This document shows, piece by piece, positions 17,063-26,382 of a stretch of 64,000 bases of DNA (within the stretch, counting starts at the first letter, position 1; each line of letters starts with the position of its first letter). The stretch spans positions 3,034,001-3,098,000 of the forward strand of contig CP134226.1 in the NCBI GenBank assembly GCA_031655335.1, in the 5' to 3' direction. The position numbers were made by a program, and so were the translations under genes. The DNA is from Thalassospiraceae bacterium LMO-SO8 (GTDB taxonomy: Bacteria; Pseudomonadota; Alphaproteobacteria; Rhodospirillales; Casp-alpha2). The notes under the pieces were generated by a model, which had not been told where the DNA came from, made no database searches, and saw only the letters and a list, made by a program, of their open reading frames with translations.

Positions 17063-18304
17063 ATGCCCGACACCACAGACCTGACCGGCGCGCCGCCGCC
17101 GCCGCCGCCCGATACGAGCGGCAAGAACCCCTGGAAGACGCGCCTGCCCATTCTGGTCGGCGCGCATGCGGTGGGCACGTCCAACAGCGTCGCGATCCTG
17201 TCCATGGCGCCGGTGATCTCGGCCGCCTTCGGGTTGTCGGCGACTCAGTTCGGGATTTTCGTGTCCTGCTATTACGGGGGACAGGCGGTCTGGTCCGTGC
17301 CGGCGGGCGGCGTCACCGACCGCCTGGGCGTGGGCTGGGCCCTCGTCATCGGCCACGCGATCATGGCGCTGGCGGCGGTCCTCATCAGCCAGGCGGCAAC
17401 CTTCGACGTCTGCATGATCGCCGCCGCCTTCATGGGGGTCGGTTATTCGATGCTGAACCCCTCGACCGCGAAGGGCGTGTTCGAATGGTTTCCAGCCCAT
17501 CGCCGGGGCGCGGCCATGGGCATCAAGCAGGTCGGCGTGCCGATCGGCGGGCTGGTCGGCGCCGCCTGCGGGTTTCTCGCCGCGACGACGGACTGGCAGG
17601 TTTTGATGCTGGGCGTGGCCGGGATCATCGCCGCGAACGGCCTGGCCTGCCTGACCCTGGTGCCGGTGTCGACCCGGGGCGCCGGGGCCGGCAAGAACAT
17701 CGCCGCCGTGGTCAAGGACGGGCGGGTCAACGCCTTCGCCATCGGCGGCGGCGTCATCAACATGGGGCAGACCAATTTCTTCGGCTTTCTGACCCTGTTC
17801 CTGGCGGAAGCCGCGCGCATGGGACAGCAGACGGTGTCCACGGCCATGGCCGTGGCCCAGGCGTCGAGCGCCGTCGGCCGCATGGGTTGGGGCGCCGTTT
17901 CCGACAAGGCCTTCGGCGGCCGGCGCATCGTCACCATGATGGTGATCTGCACGGCGGCCATCGGGTTCCTGGCGATGATGCCCCTGGTGACGGAATCCTG
18001 GGGCATGGTGATGGGGTTCGGTCTCGCACTCTGCCTGGGCCTGACCATCGCATCCTTCGCGCCGGTGGCGCAGGCGATCCAGGTGGAAATGGTCGATCCG
18101 CACCTGGCCGGTTCCGCCGTCGGCTACAACATGCTGTGGACGCACGGCTGCGCGACCCTGGCCCCGGCGGTGTTCGGCTATGCCGTCGACCACTTCGGGG
18201 GGTTCACCAGCGGCTGGCTGGTCACGGCGGGCTGCGTCGCCGCCGGCACCGTGGTGATCTATATTCTGGTGAAGACCGGGCCGCGGCGGCGCAAGTACGC
18301 TTGA
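17063..18304 (+). CDS. MFS transporter
   Basis: This 413-residue protein has 12 predicted membrane helices after a proline-rich cytoplasmic N-terminus (residues 10-18 mostly proline). The MFS motif A region appears as GGVTDRLGVGWAL in the loop after helix 2, with a second copy WGAVSDKAFGGRR in the middle loop. This is the layout of organic-acid/anion symporters of the ACS or OFA type. It is last in the RidA-phosphodiesterase-binding protein run and probably imports the substrate of that unit. The ATG at 17063 gives the normal length, although the frame is open further upstream. Confidence 0.85.
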   Translation: MPDTTDLTGAPPPPPPDTSGKNPWKTRLPILVGAHAVGTSNSVAILSMAPVISAAFGLSATQFGIFVSCYYGGQAVWSVPAGGVTDRLGVGWALVIGHAIMALAAVLISQAATFDVCMIAAAFMGVGYSMLNPSTAKGVFEWFPAHRRGAAMGIKQVGVPIGGLVGAACGFLAATTDWQVLMLGVAGIIAANGLACLTLVPVSTRGAGAGKNIAAVVKDGRVNAFAIGGGVINMGQTNFFGFLTLFLAEAARMGQQTVSTAMAVAQASSAVGRMGWGAVSDKAFGGRRIVTMMVICTAAIGFLAMMPLVTESWGMVMGFGLALCLGLTIASFAPVAQAIQVEMVDPHLAGSAVGYNMLWTHGCATLAPAVFGYAVDHFGGFTSGWLVTAGCVAAGTVVIYILVKTGPRRRKYA

Positions 18305-18311
18305 TCGCGCA

Positions 18312-18758
18312 TCATACGGCCAGCACGTCCCCGAGACGGTCGGCCAAATCCGCCTGCGACGCTTTCGTCAGATCCTCGTTGATTTCCGCGATGACCTTGG
18401 CGCGCACGTTGTCCGGCAGGGCCGTGCGCAATTCGCCCAGCGCCCGTGGCGGCGCGACCACGATCAGGCGGCTGAACGCCTTGGCGTGCGACGCGTCCGC
18501 GATCGCGTTGGCGACATTCTGCATGAATTGCCGGCCAGCCTCACGGTGAGGGTCGCTGCGCGCGCCGACGGATCGTTGGCTGCCGCCGGTCCCCGGCTTG
18601 CGGCCGGGGCGGTCGGTCATGATGTCGTGGCTGCGGTCGAGATGGGTGTCAAAAACGAAACCGTCGGCGGCGCGAATGCCGCGCCCCGGCCCGTCGTGGG
18701 CATAGGCGCGCGCCTGTTGATGGTCGGCGACGACGATCCAGGTAACGGTCTTTTTCAT
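18312..18758 (-). CDS. Host-attachment-protein (Hat, PF10116)-like protein
   Basis: This 148-residue protein starts KKTVTWIVVADHQQARAY, continues with a long loop containing the charged FDTHLDRSHDIMTDRPGR, and ends with RLIVVAPPRALGELR and a helical tail. This is the layout of the bacterial 'protein required for attachment to host cells' family, which has an archaeal eRF1/pelota-like core. The role is not established in free-living bacteria. The start at 18758 has GGAGG about 10 bases upstream; an earlier ATG (18797) adds 13 residues without support. It converges on the MFS gene with 7 bases between the stops. Confidence 0.75.
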   Translation of the reverse strand: MKKTVTWIVVADHQQARAYAHDGPGRGIRAADGFVFDTHLDRSHDIMTDRPGRKPGTGGSQRSVGARSDPHREAGRQFMQNVANAIADASHAKAFSRLIVVAPPRALGELRTALPDNVRAKVIAEINEDLTKASQADLADRLGDVLAV

Positions 18759-18885
18759 AAGTGTCCGGCCTCCCGCCTCATAGCTCGCGGACGTCACCGT
18801 CCGCGCAATGCATGAGAAATCTAGCCGGACAAAAGCAAGGCGGCATTGATCCGGGTCAACCGCAGCGCCCCCGCGCAGGAGCGTT

Positions 18886-19182
18886 CTAGATGTGGACGGT
18901 CGTCATTTCGATGTGGCGGTCGGCGATCAGGTCGGCGCCGGCGTCGCGGAATTTCAGGTAATGGGGTTCCTGGCGGTGGGAATCCAGCGCCGCCTCGTTG
19001 GTGTAGACTTCATAGAAGAAGAAGGTGTCCGGGTCGTCCTTGGCGGTCATGACGCGGAATTCGTGGCAGTTGGGTTCGTCCCGCATGGCGGCGACGGCGT
19101 TCTCCATGATGATCGGCATGAAGTCCTTGCCCTTGCCGGGTTTGCATTTGATGGTGACGATGATGGCGAATTTCGAGGCCAT
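18886..19182 (-). CDS. ABM-domain (YgiN-like) monooxygenase
   Basis: This 98-residue single ABM domain is a ferredoxin-like barrel that dimerises. It begins KFAIIVTIKCKPGKGKDF and has FFFYEVYTNEAALDSHRQEPHYLKF, the conserved second half of the family. Relatives are cofactor-independent quinol monooxygenases or (4S)-4-hydroxy-5-phosphonooxypentane-2,3-dione isomerases. GGGAGGAT precedes the ATG. It is divergent from the RraA-like gene at 19327, and the variant palindrome at 19251 is almost midway, so both sides may be controlled together. Confidence 0.82.
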   Translation of the reverse strand: MASKFAIIVTIKCKPGKGKDFMPIIMENAVAAMRDEPNCHEFRVMTAKDDPDTFFFYEVYTNEAALDSHRQEPHYLKFRDAGADLIADRHIEMTTVHI

Positions 19183-19250
19183 GTCGGGGGATCCTCCCTT
19201 GGGATGTCGGTTGAGAATTTCGTTGGGCGCCGCCCATTAGTGGGTGACAG

Positions 19251-19262
19251 ATTGTGTACAAT
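19251..19262. promoter_or_regulatory. Shared palindrome, site 2 (variant, divergent promoter)
   Basis: ATTGTGTACAAT has perfect half-sites ATTGT/ACAAT with a GT centre. It lies 69 bases from the monooxygenase start (minus) and 65 bases from the RraA-like start (plus), which suits control of both directions. It matches the other four sites except for one central base. Confidence 0.55.
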
Positions 19263-19326
19263 TTCCCAATATGCGCGCCATAACACAAGCAACAAGAACA
19301 TCATTCCACCCGGAGGACTCCCAAAC

Positions 19327-19815
19327 ATGAGCGACAAGCCGCTTTATACGGCGGACCTGTGCGACGACCACCCGGACGTCCGCGTCTGTCAGTTGACGTT
19401 CATCGATTTCGCCAAGCGCAGCCATTTTCACGGCCAAATCACGACCTTTTCCACCTTCGAGGACAACAAGGGCATCCGCGAAATTCTGGCCGAGGGCGGC
19501 AAGGGCCGGGTGCTGGTGGTCGACGGCCGGGCGTCCCGCCGCCGCGCGCTGACCGGCGGCAACATCGCCGCCGAGGCGGAGCAGTACGGCTGGGAAGGTC
19601 TCGTCTACAACGGCTGTATCCGCGACCAGCACGAGTTCGTCGACCTGGACCTGGGGGTCAAGGCCATCGCCGCGACGCCCATGCGTCCGCGCGTCGACGG
19701 CATCGGCCTGCGCGACGTGGACCTGAATTTCGGCGGCATCGTGATCCGCCCCGGAGAATATCTGTACGCCGACAAGGACGGCGTCATCGTGTCGGAGAAG
19801 AAACTGCATGACTGA
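19327..19815 (+). CDS. RraA-family protein (HMG/CHA aldolase-like)
   Basis: This 162-residue protein of the RraA/class II pyruvate aldolase fold has GGNIAAEAEQYGWEGLVYNG (about 78-97), followed at once by CIRDQHEF, with the R-D pair used by metal-dependent HMG/CHA aldolases to bind Mg and pyruvate enolate. E. coli RraA lacks the aldolase aspartate, so this protein may be an active aldolase. The ATG at 19327 has CGGAGGA upstream. It overlaps the next gene by 8 bases, so the two are translationally coupled. Confidence 0.82.
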   Translation: MSDKPLYTADLCDDHPDVRVCQLTFIDFAKRSHFHGQITTFSTFEDNKGIREILAEGGKGRVLVVDGRASRRRALTGGNIAAEAEQYGWEGLVYNGCIRDQHEFVDLDLGVKAIAATPMRPRVDGIGLRDVDLNFGGIVIRPGEYLYADKDGVIVSEKKLHD

Positions 19816-20914
19816 CCAATCGAAAGAACTGCCGGACGCCGTCATCGAAAAATTCCAGGTGATGCATGAATTCGCCAAGGCAGCGAAAAAGAACCTGAAC
19901 AAGAACATCTTCGACTACGTGTTCGGCGGGGCCGAGACCGAAACCACGGTCAAGCGCAACCGCATGGCCATCGAAACCTACGCCCTGCGCCCGCGCGTGA
20001 TGCGCGACGTGTCGAAAATGGACGCGGGCAAGGACGTGTTCGGCATGCGGCTCAAGCTGCCGGTGTGCCTGGCGCCCATCGGGTCGTTGCAGCAGATCGC
20101 GGCCGGCGGCGGCGCCACGGCGGCCAAGGCCGCGGGACGGTTCGGCTGCGCGCATATGCTGTCGAGCGTATGCGAGCCCGGCATGGACGAGGTCGCCAAG
20201 GCGGCGCCGGATGCCTGCCGCGTGTTTCAGCTGTATGTGCGCGGCGACCACGACTGGGTCGACGACAAGGTCCGCCAGGCCCAGGACCTGGGCTACAAGG
20301 CCTTCGCCGTGACCATCGACCTGGACGCCTATTCGCGGCGTGAGCGCGACCTGTCCAAACGCTTCGTCACCGCCGGTCGTCAAGCCGCCGTGGGCGAAAC
20401 CCATCAGGCCAAGTTCGACTGGTCCGACGTCGACCGCATCAAGAAGATCTGCAAGATCCCGTTCATCCTGAAGGGCATCGCCACGGCCGAGGATTCCAGG
20501 CTGGCGGTCGAACACGGTGTCGACGTGGTCTATGTGTCCAACCACGGCGGGCGGCAACTCGATCACGGGCGCGGCTCGCTCGACGTGCTGCCGGAGTGTG
20601 TGGACGCCGTGGCCGGCAAGGCCAAGGTCTGGGTCGACGGCGGCTTCACGCGCGGCACGGACGTGGTCAAGGCAATGGCCTTGGGGGCGGACATGGTCGG
20701 CCTCGGCCGCTTGCAGGCCCTGGCGCTGGCCGCCGGCGGCGAGGACGCCCTGGTGCGCATGCTGGACATCCTGGAACGCGAGGTGCAGATCGCCCTCATG
20801 CTGTCCGGGGTCACCGGCTGGGACGAACTGGGGCCTGAGTACGTGCACAAGGAATACCCGGCCTATCCGCCGCACCAGTTCTCGGCCTTCCCGCTGCTGG
20901 ACGAGGGGTACTGA
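19808..20914 (+). CDS. FMN-dependent alpha-hydroxy-acid oxidase/dehydrogenase
   Basis: This 368-residue TIM-barrel flavoprotein is of the LldD/glycolate oxidase/lactate monooxygenase family and oxidises a 2-hydroxy acid to the 2-oxo acid. The signature YVSNHGGRQLDHG (about 238-250) carries the catalytic histidine and substrate arginine. The flavin-binding VWVDGGFTRGTDVVKA and ALGADMVGLGR follow. There is no membrane segment like that of E. coli LldD, so it is probably soluble. Its start overlaps the RraA-like gene, which could feed it or use its product. A strong hairpin terminator follows the stop. Confidence 0.88.
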   Translation: MTDQSKELPDAVIEKFQVMHEFAKAAKKNLNKNIFDYVFGGAETETTVKRNRMAIETYALRPRVMRDVSKMDAGKDVFGMRLKLPVCLAPIGSLQQIAAGGGATAAKAAGRFGCAHMLSSVCEPGMDEVAKAAPDACRVFQLYVRGDHDWVDDKVRQAQDLGYKAFAVTIDLDAYSRRERDLSKRFVTAGRQAAVGETHQAKFDWSDVDRIKKICKIPFILKGIATAEDSRLAVEHGVDVVYVSNHGGRQLDHGRGSLDVLPECVDAVAGKAKVWVDGGFTRGTDVVKAMALGADMVGLGRLQALALAAGGEDALVRMLDILEREVQIALMLSGVTGWDELGPEYVHKEYPAYPPHQFSAFPLLDEGY

Positions 20915-20944
20915 CGGTCCCTGCGGAAATGACCTGAAACGACA

Positions 20945-20972
20945 AAAGGCCGGCCCCGAAGGGCCGGCCTTT
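20945..20972. terminator. Bidirectional intrinsic terminator
   Basis: AAAGGCCGGCCC (20945-20956) pairs perfectly with GGGCCGGCCTTT (20961-20972) around CGAA. T-rich sequence follows on the plus strand, and AAA/TTT ends give both directions a U-tract. It separates convergent genes (stops at 20914 plus and 21002 minus), as expected for a shared terminator. Confidence 0.85.
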
Positions 20973-21001
20973 CTGCTTTTGCCGTGAAGTCGGGAAGGGC
21001 G

Positions 21002-21886
21002 TCAGCCGATCTTCTTCTCGCCGCCGTCGCGGATGTACTTGTAGACGACGGTGAAGTCGGAGCCCGGCATGTCCTTCTCGCAGCCGTCGAAAATTTTCGA
21101 GACCAGCGTGGCGATGGCGTTGGGCGTGCCGGCCTTGTCCGAGTTTTCCCGGAACAGACGGACGTCCTTGGCCAGCAGCTTGGTGAAGAAGCCGGCGTTG
21201 AAGTTCTCCGTCATGATCTGATTGGGGAACTTGTCGAGGCTGGCCGTGTTCATGCCCGTGGACACGTTGACCACGTCGAGAATCGCCTTCATCTCGACCC
21301 CCTGGGACAGGCCGAACAGGACCGCTTCGGTGGTCGCCGTCGTCGCCGTGGCCGACAGAAAGTTGTTGAGCATCTTCACGACCTGGCCCTGGCCGGGCTT
21401 CTCGCCGACATGGAAGGGGTTCTTGGCGAAGGCCTTGAACACATCCAAATGGGCGTCGAACACGTCCTTCGGGCCCGAGCCCATGATCGCGATGGTGCCG
21501 GCGATCGCACCCTTGCGGCCGCCCGACACGGGCGCGTCGATATAGGTGATCTCGGCGTCGGTGAAGATCTTGTCGATGTCCTGGGCGGCGGCCAAGCCGA
21601 TGGTCGACAGGTCGATCACGACCGAGGTCTTGCGGTCGTTGACCTGGACGATTTCCTTGGCGACCGACGTGCAGATGGGGCCGTCGGGCAGGGACAGGAA
21701 TACCGTGTCCGCGTTGGCCAGAACGCCGGCCAGGCTGTCATGGGCGACGGCCTTTTCATGGGCCCGGTCCTTGGTGCCGGCGGCGTCGTAGACGTGGACC
21801 GGCAGGCCGGCCTTGGCGATGTTGTCGGCCATGGGGCCGCCCATTTGGCCCAGGCCGATGAAACCGTAGGTGCGTTGTTCAGCCAT
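21002..21886 (-). CDS. 3-hydroxyisobutyrate dehydrogenase-family oxidoreductase
   Basis: This 294-residue beta-hydroxyacid dehydrogenase has an N-terminal Rossmann site, GFIGLGQMGGPMA (8-20). The substrate-binding APVSGGRKGA (about 126-135) and the catalytic lysine in GQGQVVKMLNNF (about 180-191) follow. Such enzymes act on 3-hydroxyisobutyrate, tartronate semialdehyde or similar acids with NAD(P). GGAGG precedes the start. It lies 3 bases behind the CMD-family gene in a two-gene operon whose promoter carries the shared palindrome at 22350. Confidence 0.88.
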   Translation of the reverse strand: MAEQRTYGFIGLGQMGGPMADNIAKAGLPVHVYDAAGTKDRAHEKAVAHDSLAGVLANADTVFLSLPDGPICTSVAKEIVQVNDRKTSVVIDLSTIGLAAAQDIDKIFTDAEITYIDAPVSGGRKGAIAGTIAIMGSGPKDVFDAHLDVFKAFAKNPFHVGEKPGQGQVVKMLNNFLSATATTATTEAVLFGLSQGVEMKAILDVVNVSTGMNTASLDKFPNQIMTENFNAGFFTKLLAKDVRLFRENSDKAGTPNAIATLVSKIFDGCEKDMPGSDFTVVYKYIRDGGEKKIG

Positions 21887-21889
21887 GCG

Positions 21890-22312
21890 TCAATCCTCCA
21901 GGTCGGTTTTGACGTCGATCTTGGAGATGTCGATGCCCTGTTCGTTGAACACCTCGCGGGCCAGGCGGAAGGCCTCGATGCCGGCGGGAATGCCGCAATA
22001 GACGGCGACCTGGGTGCAGATTTCACGAAGATCGGCAACGCTCAGGCCGTTGGTGATGGCGCCCCGGAAATGCAGCTTGAATTCATGCGGGCGGTTCAGG
22101 GCGGCCAGCATGCCGAGGTTGAGAATCGAGCGGTCGCGCTTGGACAGGATTCCTCGGCCCCAGCTGCCGCCCCAGCAGTATTCGGTCACGAATTCCTGGA
22201 AGCCGCGATTGAAATCATCGGCGCCGCCCATGGATTTATCCACATAGGCATCGCCCAGCACCTCGCGCCGGTATTTCATGCCCATGTCATGCATTTTCGT
22301 TGAATTGGCCAT
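21890..22312 (-). CDS. Carboxymuconolactone decarboxylase (CMD/AhpD)-family protein
   Basis: This 140-residue all-helical protein has the CMD core with RSILNLGMLAALNRPHEFKLH (abridged, about 57-77) and the C-terminal VAVYCGIPAGIEAFR, which keeps one cysteine of the AhpD-type pattern. True 4-carboxymuconolactone decarboxylases look like this, but the family also holds disulfide reductases and uncharacterised enzymes. No other protocatechuate ortho-pathway gene is nearby. The ATG at 22312 has GGGAG upstream. Site 3 of the shared palindrome lies 36 bases before the start. Confidence 0.8.
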   Translation of the reverse strand: MANSTKMHDMGMKYRREVLGDAYVDKSMGGADDFNRGFQEFVTEYCWGGSWGRGILSKRDRSILNLGMLAALNRPHEFKLHFRGAITNGLSVADLREICTQVAVYCGIPAGIEAFRLAREVFNEQGIDISKIDVKTDLED

Positions 22313-22347
22313 TTTGGATGGTCTCCCTCGGGTGTTGAAAGTGTCAC

Positions 22348-22359
22348 TTTGTATACATT
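22348..22359. promoter_or_regulatory. Shared palindrome, site 3 (CMD-dehydrogenase operon)
   Basis: TTTGTATACATT contains the exact TGTATACA core (22350-22357) and lies 36 bases upstream of the CMD-family start on the minus strand, a normal place for a repressor site. Confidence 0.55.
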
Positions 22360-22570
22360 CCTGATGAGGGGGCATATACCAGAACGGTTGCGGGGCAAGG
22401 CAAATTTTTTGGTTCGGTCAAAAAACAGCCTTGGGAAATCTTCGTGTGAAAAGCCAAAATTGAGTTGTGAACCCGTTGACAACGGCATGGGGGGCTTCTA
22501 GGTTTCCCCCCTAACCCAGGGAGAAAAATAAGAAACTCCCGCATCAAAAACAGTGGGAAGGAAACATTCT

Positions 22571-23563
22571 GTGGGGGCACTCCTCGAGATTGATAATCTC
22601 CAGACGCATTTCTTTACGTCTGGGGGAACCGTTAAAGCTGTTGACGGCGTGTCATACGACGTCAACGCCGGTGAAACCGTCGCCGTTGTGGGTGAGTCCG
22701 GTTCGGGCAAGTCCGTTACCGCGCTCAGCATTCTGCGTTTGATCCCGAAGCCGCCCGGCGAAATCGTCGGTGGTGAAATCCGTTTCCAAGGTAAGAACCT
22801 GGCGTTCTGCACCGAGGACGAGATTCGGGAAATCCGCGGCCGCGACATTTCCATGATCTTCCAAGAGCCGATGACGTCGCTGAACCCGGTTCTGTCGATC
22901 GGCTTGCAGTTGACCGAGCCCATGATGGCGCATTTGAAGATGTCCGAGGCGGAAGCCAAGGAACGCGCGGTCAAGCTTCTGGAACTGGTCGGCATCAACG
23001 AACCGCGCCGTCGTATCGAGCAGTATCCGCACCATCTGTCGGGCGGCATGCGTCAACGCGTCATGATCGCCATGTCGCTGGCGTGTGAGCCGAAGTTGAT
23101 CATCGCCGATGAGCCGACGACGGCTCTCGACGTGACCATTCAGGCGCAGATTCTGGAACTGATGAAGAACCTGACCCGCGAAATGAACGTGGCGATGATC
23201 ATCATCACCCATAACCTGGGTGTGGTTGCGCGCTATGCGGACCGGGTCAACGTCATGTATGCGGGGCGCATCGTCGAAACGGGCAATGCGTCGGACATCT
23301 ATCATCGCCCGCGTCATCCCTACACCCTTGCGCTGCTCAAGTCCGTGCCGCGCATGGACCGTCCGCGCCAGGCCAAGCTTGATCCCGTCGATGGGCAGCC
23401 GCCGGATCTCACCCGCCTGGACGGCGGTTGTTCGTTCCGGCCGCGCTGCAAGTTCGCCATCGACAAGTGCAAGGAATCGTACCCGCCGCTTGAGGAAATG
23501 GGTGACAAGCACTTCAGCGCATGTTTCCGGTCTAAAGAAAGTTTGGCGGAGATCGAACTATGA
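22571..23563 (+). CDS. Dpp/Opp-type peptide ABC transporter, ATP-binding subunit 1 (DppD-like)
   Basis: This roughly 330-residue ATPase energises peptide import. Walker A GESGSGKS (about 39-46), signature LSGGMRQRV, Walker [12 protein letters not shown] and the C-terminal cysteine-containing [10 protein letters not shown] of OppD/DppD proteins are all present. I prefer the GTG at 22571 because GGAAGG lies about 9 bases upstream; a GTG at 22553 is the longer option. It is first of five transporter genes in the unusual order D-F-A-B-C and overlaps the next gene by 4 bases. Codons ending in T are more frequent here than in neighbouring operons, which may reflect high expression. Confidence 0.93.
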   Translation: MGALLEIDNLQTHFFTSGGTVKAVDGVSYDVNAGETVAVVGESGSGKSVTALSILRLIPKPPGEIVGGEIRFQGKNLAFCTEDEIREIRGRDISMIFQEPMTSLNPVLSIGLQLTEPMMAHLKMSEAEAKERAVKLLELVGINEPRRRIEQYPHHLSGGMRQRVMIAMSLACEPKLIIADEPTTALDVTIQAQILELMKNLTREMNVAMIIITHNLGVVARYADRVNVMYAGRIVETGNASDIYHRPRHPYTLALLKSVPRMDRPRQAKLDPVDGQPPDLTRLDGGCSFRPRCKFAIDKCKESYPPLEEMGDKHFSACFRSKESLAEIEL

Positions 23564-24597
23564 ATGAAGCCCAGACACAGGCCGGCGCGGATTACGGCTC
23601 TCAGTTCCGCGGTCAGGTTTCCGATGAGGTCCTGATTACGGTGAAGAACCTGAAGATGCACTTCCCGATCACGGAAGGCATCATCGTTCCGCGCAAGGTG
23701 GCCGACGTGAAGGCGGTCGACGGCGTCGACTTCTACATCCGCAAGGGCGAGACCCTGGGTCTCGTCGGTGAATCCGGCTGCGGCAAGACGACCACGGGGC
23801 GTTGCATTCTGCGTCTCGAGGATCCGACGGCCGGCGAAATCATCTACGACGGCAAGGATATCTGTCAGCTCAACAACAAAGACCTGATCGACGTCCGTAA
23901 GAAGATCCAGGTGATTTTCCAGGATCCGTACAGTTCGTTGAACCCGCGCATGAAGATCGGCGAGATCATCGGCGAGCCGCTGAAGGTTCACGGCATCATT
24001 CCCGATGAGGCCAAGCGCCGCGAGCGCATCGGCTATCTTCTGGGACGTTGCGGCCTGCATCCGGATTTCGCCGACCGTTATCCCCACGAAATGTCGGGCG
24101 GTCAGCGTCAGCGCGTGGGCATCGCCCGTGCGCTTGCGATGGAGCCGGAATTCATCATCTGCGACGAAGCCGTTTCGGCGCTCGACGTGTCGATTCAGGC
24201 GCAGGTGATCAACCTTTTGGAAGAGCTGCGCGACGAGTTCAAGCTGACCTATCTGTTCATCAGCCATGACCTCTCCGTTGTTCGTCACATCTGCCACCGG
24301 GTCGCTGTCATGTACCTGGGCCATATGGTGGAACTGGCCGACTGCGACGAACTGTTCGACCATCCCCTGCATCCCTATTCGCAGGCGCTACTGGCTGCGG
24401 TGCCGATCCCCGATCCGGACCTGGAAAAGACCCGCGCGCACACGATCATCAAGGGAGAAATCCCCAGCCCGATTAACCCTCCGTCGGGCTGCGTTTTTCA
24501 CCCCCGCTGTCCTTTAGCTGTGGACTCGTGTAGCCAAAATATTCCAGACTTCAGAGAAGTGCGACCTGGCCATTGGGTGGCCTGCACGGAGGTGTGA
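23560..24597 (+). CDS. Dpp/Opp-type peptide ABC transporter, ATP-binding subunit 2 (DppF-like)
   Basis: This 345-residue ATPase is the partner of the preceding gene. Walker A is GESGCGKTT, the signature [10 protein letters not shown] and Walker [13 protein letters not shown], with the C-terminal [11 protein letters not shown]. It starts inside the last codons of the first ATPase (ATGA overlap), so translation is coupled and the pair should be made in equal amounts. The N-terminal 20 residues are a variable extension. The binding protein follows after an 82-base gap. Confidence 0.93.
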   Translation: MNEAQTQAGADYGSQFRGQVSDEVLITVKNLKMHFPITEGIIVPRKVADVKAVDGVDFYIRKGETLGLVGESGCGKTTTGRCILRLEDPTAGEIIYDGKDICQLNNKDLIDVRKKIQVIFQDPYSSLNPRMKIGEIIGEPLKVHGIIPDEAKRRERIGYLLGRCGLHPDFADRYPHEMSGGQRQRVGIARALAMEPEFIICDEAVSALDVSIQAQVINLLEELRDEFKLTYLFISHDLSVVRHICHRVAVMYLGHMVELADCDELFDHPLHPYSQALLAAVPIPDPDLEKTRAHTIIKGEIPSPINPPSGCVFHPRCPLAVDSCSQNIPDFREVRPGHWVACTEV

Positions 24598-24679
24598 TCT
24601 CCCCCTTTTCAGGGAGGACACAAAAGAGTGGGGAGTGATCGAACATTCCTCGAACCATAAATGGGTAAGGAGACTTCAC

Positions 24680-26296
24680 ATGAGTAAATACGCACGTTTC
24701 GCGTTGGCGCTCGCGGTGGGCACTGGGCTCGCCATGGGTGCGACCGGACCGGCAAAGGCAGAGACGCCTAAGAAGGGGGGGACCCTCTCTTACATCGTCG
24801 CTGCCGAAGCACCGTCCTACGATCTGCACAAGGAATCGACCTTCGCGGCGGTTCACCCGATCCGGCCGTTCTACAGCCTGCTGATTCGGGTCAACCCGGA
24901 AAACCCGCAGTCGCCGACGGACTTCCAGTGCGACATTTGTGTCGGCGAAGTGCCGAAGCCGACCGATGGCGGCAAAACCTACACCTTCAAGATCAAGAAG
25001 GGCGTCAAGTTCCACGACGGTCAGGTCATGACCGCCCACGACGTGGTTGCCACCTACAATAAGATCGCCTTCCCGCCGGAAGGTGTCGCGTCGGTGCGCA
25101 AGGCCTTCTTCAAGATGCTCGACAGCGTTACCGCGCCGGACGATGAAACCGTCGTCTTCAAGCTGAAATTCGCGACCGGCTCGTTCTTGCCGGTTCTGGC
25201 CAACCCCATGAGCCCGATCTATTCCGCCAAGGACCTCAAGGAACACGGCTACGACTGGCATGAAAAGAACGTGAACGGCACCGGCGCCTTCAAGTTCAAG
25301 GAAGCCGTCGCGGGTTCGCACGTCGATGGCGTGCGGTTCGACGATTTCCACATGAAGGGCAAGCCCTACCTGGATGGGTTCCGGGCGCTGATCTCGCGCA
25401 AAATGGCCATCCGCGTTCAGGCCATCCGTGGCGACCGTGCGGCCATCGAATTCCGTGGTTTCCCGCCGAAACAGCGCGACGATCTGGTCGCGGCGCTGGG
25501 CAAGGACATCACGGTCCAGGAAAGCGACTGGAACTGCGTGCTTCTTTACACGCCGAACCATGGTCGTCCGATCATGCAGGACCCGCGCGTCCGTCAGGCT
25601 CTGACCCTCGCCGTTGATCGGTGGGGCGGCTCCCAGCACCTGAGCCGTATCGCCATCGTCAAGACCGTCGGCGGCATCGGCTTCCCGGGGCACCCCCTGT
25701 CGGCCACCAAGGCTGAACTGGTTCCCCTGAACGGCTACGGCACGGACCTGAAGGCCGCTCGTGAAAAGGCCAAGAAGCTGCTTGCCGAAGCCGGCAAGTC
25801 GGACCTCAAGTTCGAGCTGATGAACCGCGGCACCGACCAGCCGTACAAGATCGTCGGCACCTGGCTGATCGGCCAGTGGCGTCAGATCGGTCTGGAAGTG
25901 ACCCAGCGGGTCGAGCCGACCAAGACCTTCTACAATGAACTCCGCAACACGAAGAACTTCGACGTGTCGCTGGACTTCAACTGTCAGTCGGTCGTTAACC
26001 CGCTTGTCGACGTTTCCAAGTTCATCGGGTCTGCCGGCAACAACTACGCCAACATGAAGGGCCAGGACCAGCAGCTCGAAGAAGTCTACGAGCAGATGCT
26101 GCAGGCGCCGGAAGAAGCCAAACAGCGTGAGCTGATGCGCGTCATGGAAAAGCGGGCTCTGTCCGACCAGGCGCACATGGGTGTCACCCTGTGGTGGTAC
26201 AAGATCAACCCGCACCGTTCCTATGTGAAGGGCTGGAAGATCGCGCCGTCGCACTACCTGAACCAGAGCCTCGATCAGGTCTGGCTCGACAAGTAG
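24680..26296 (+). CDS. Dpp/Opp-type ABC transporter, periplasmic substrate-binding protein
   Basis: This 538-residue family 5 extracellular solute-binding protein has a Sec signal peptide at residues 1-27 (MSKYARF, then a hydrophobic core ending AKA), with cleavage before ETPKKGG. The mature protein shows the cluster C pattern GGTLSYIV, a KKGVKFHDGQVMTAHDVVATY region and a PSHYLNQ-like C-terminus. The ATG at 24680 follows AAGGAGA. The ligand is a peptide or similar compound. The neighbouring M81 peptidase suggests an unusual or cyclic peptide (inference). Confidence 0.93.
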   Translation: MSKYARFALALAVGTGLAMGATGPAKAETPKKGGTLSYIVAAEAPSYDLHKESTFAAVHPIRPFYSLLIRVNPENPQSPTDFQCDICVGEVPKPTDGGKTYTFKIKKGVKFHDGQVMTAHDVVATYNKIAFPPEGVASVRKAFFKMLDSVTAPDDETVVFKLKFATGSFLPVLANPMSPIYSAKDLKEHGYDWHEKNVNGTGAFKFKEAVAGSHVDGVRFDDFHMKGKPYLDGFRALISRKMAIRVQAIRGDRAAIEFRGFPPKQRDDLVAALGKDITVQESDWNCVLLYTPNHGRPIMQDPRVRQALTLAVDRWGGSQHLSRIAIVKTVGGIGFPGHPLSATKAELVPLNGYGTDLKAAREKAKKLLAEAGKSDLKFELMNRGTDQPYKIVGTWLIGQWRQIGLEVTQRVEPTKTFYNELRNTKNFDVSLDFNCQSVVNPLVDVSKFIGSAGNNYANMKGQDQQLEEVYEQMLQAPEEAKQRELMRVMEKRALSDQAHMGVTLWWYKINPHRSYVKGWKIAPSHYLNQSLDQVWLDK

Positions 26297-26382
26297 AGTT
26301 GCGCCTGACGCAGCCTTAACAAAAACCGGGGATCGCCCGCCGCCGGATCGGCGGCGGGCGATCAACCCCGATAGAGGAAGAC

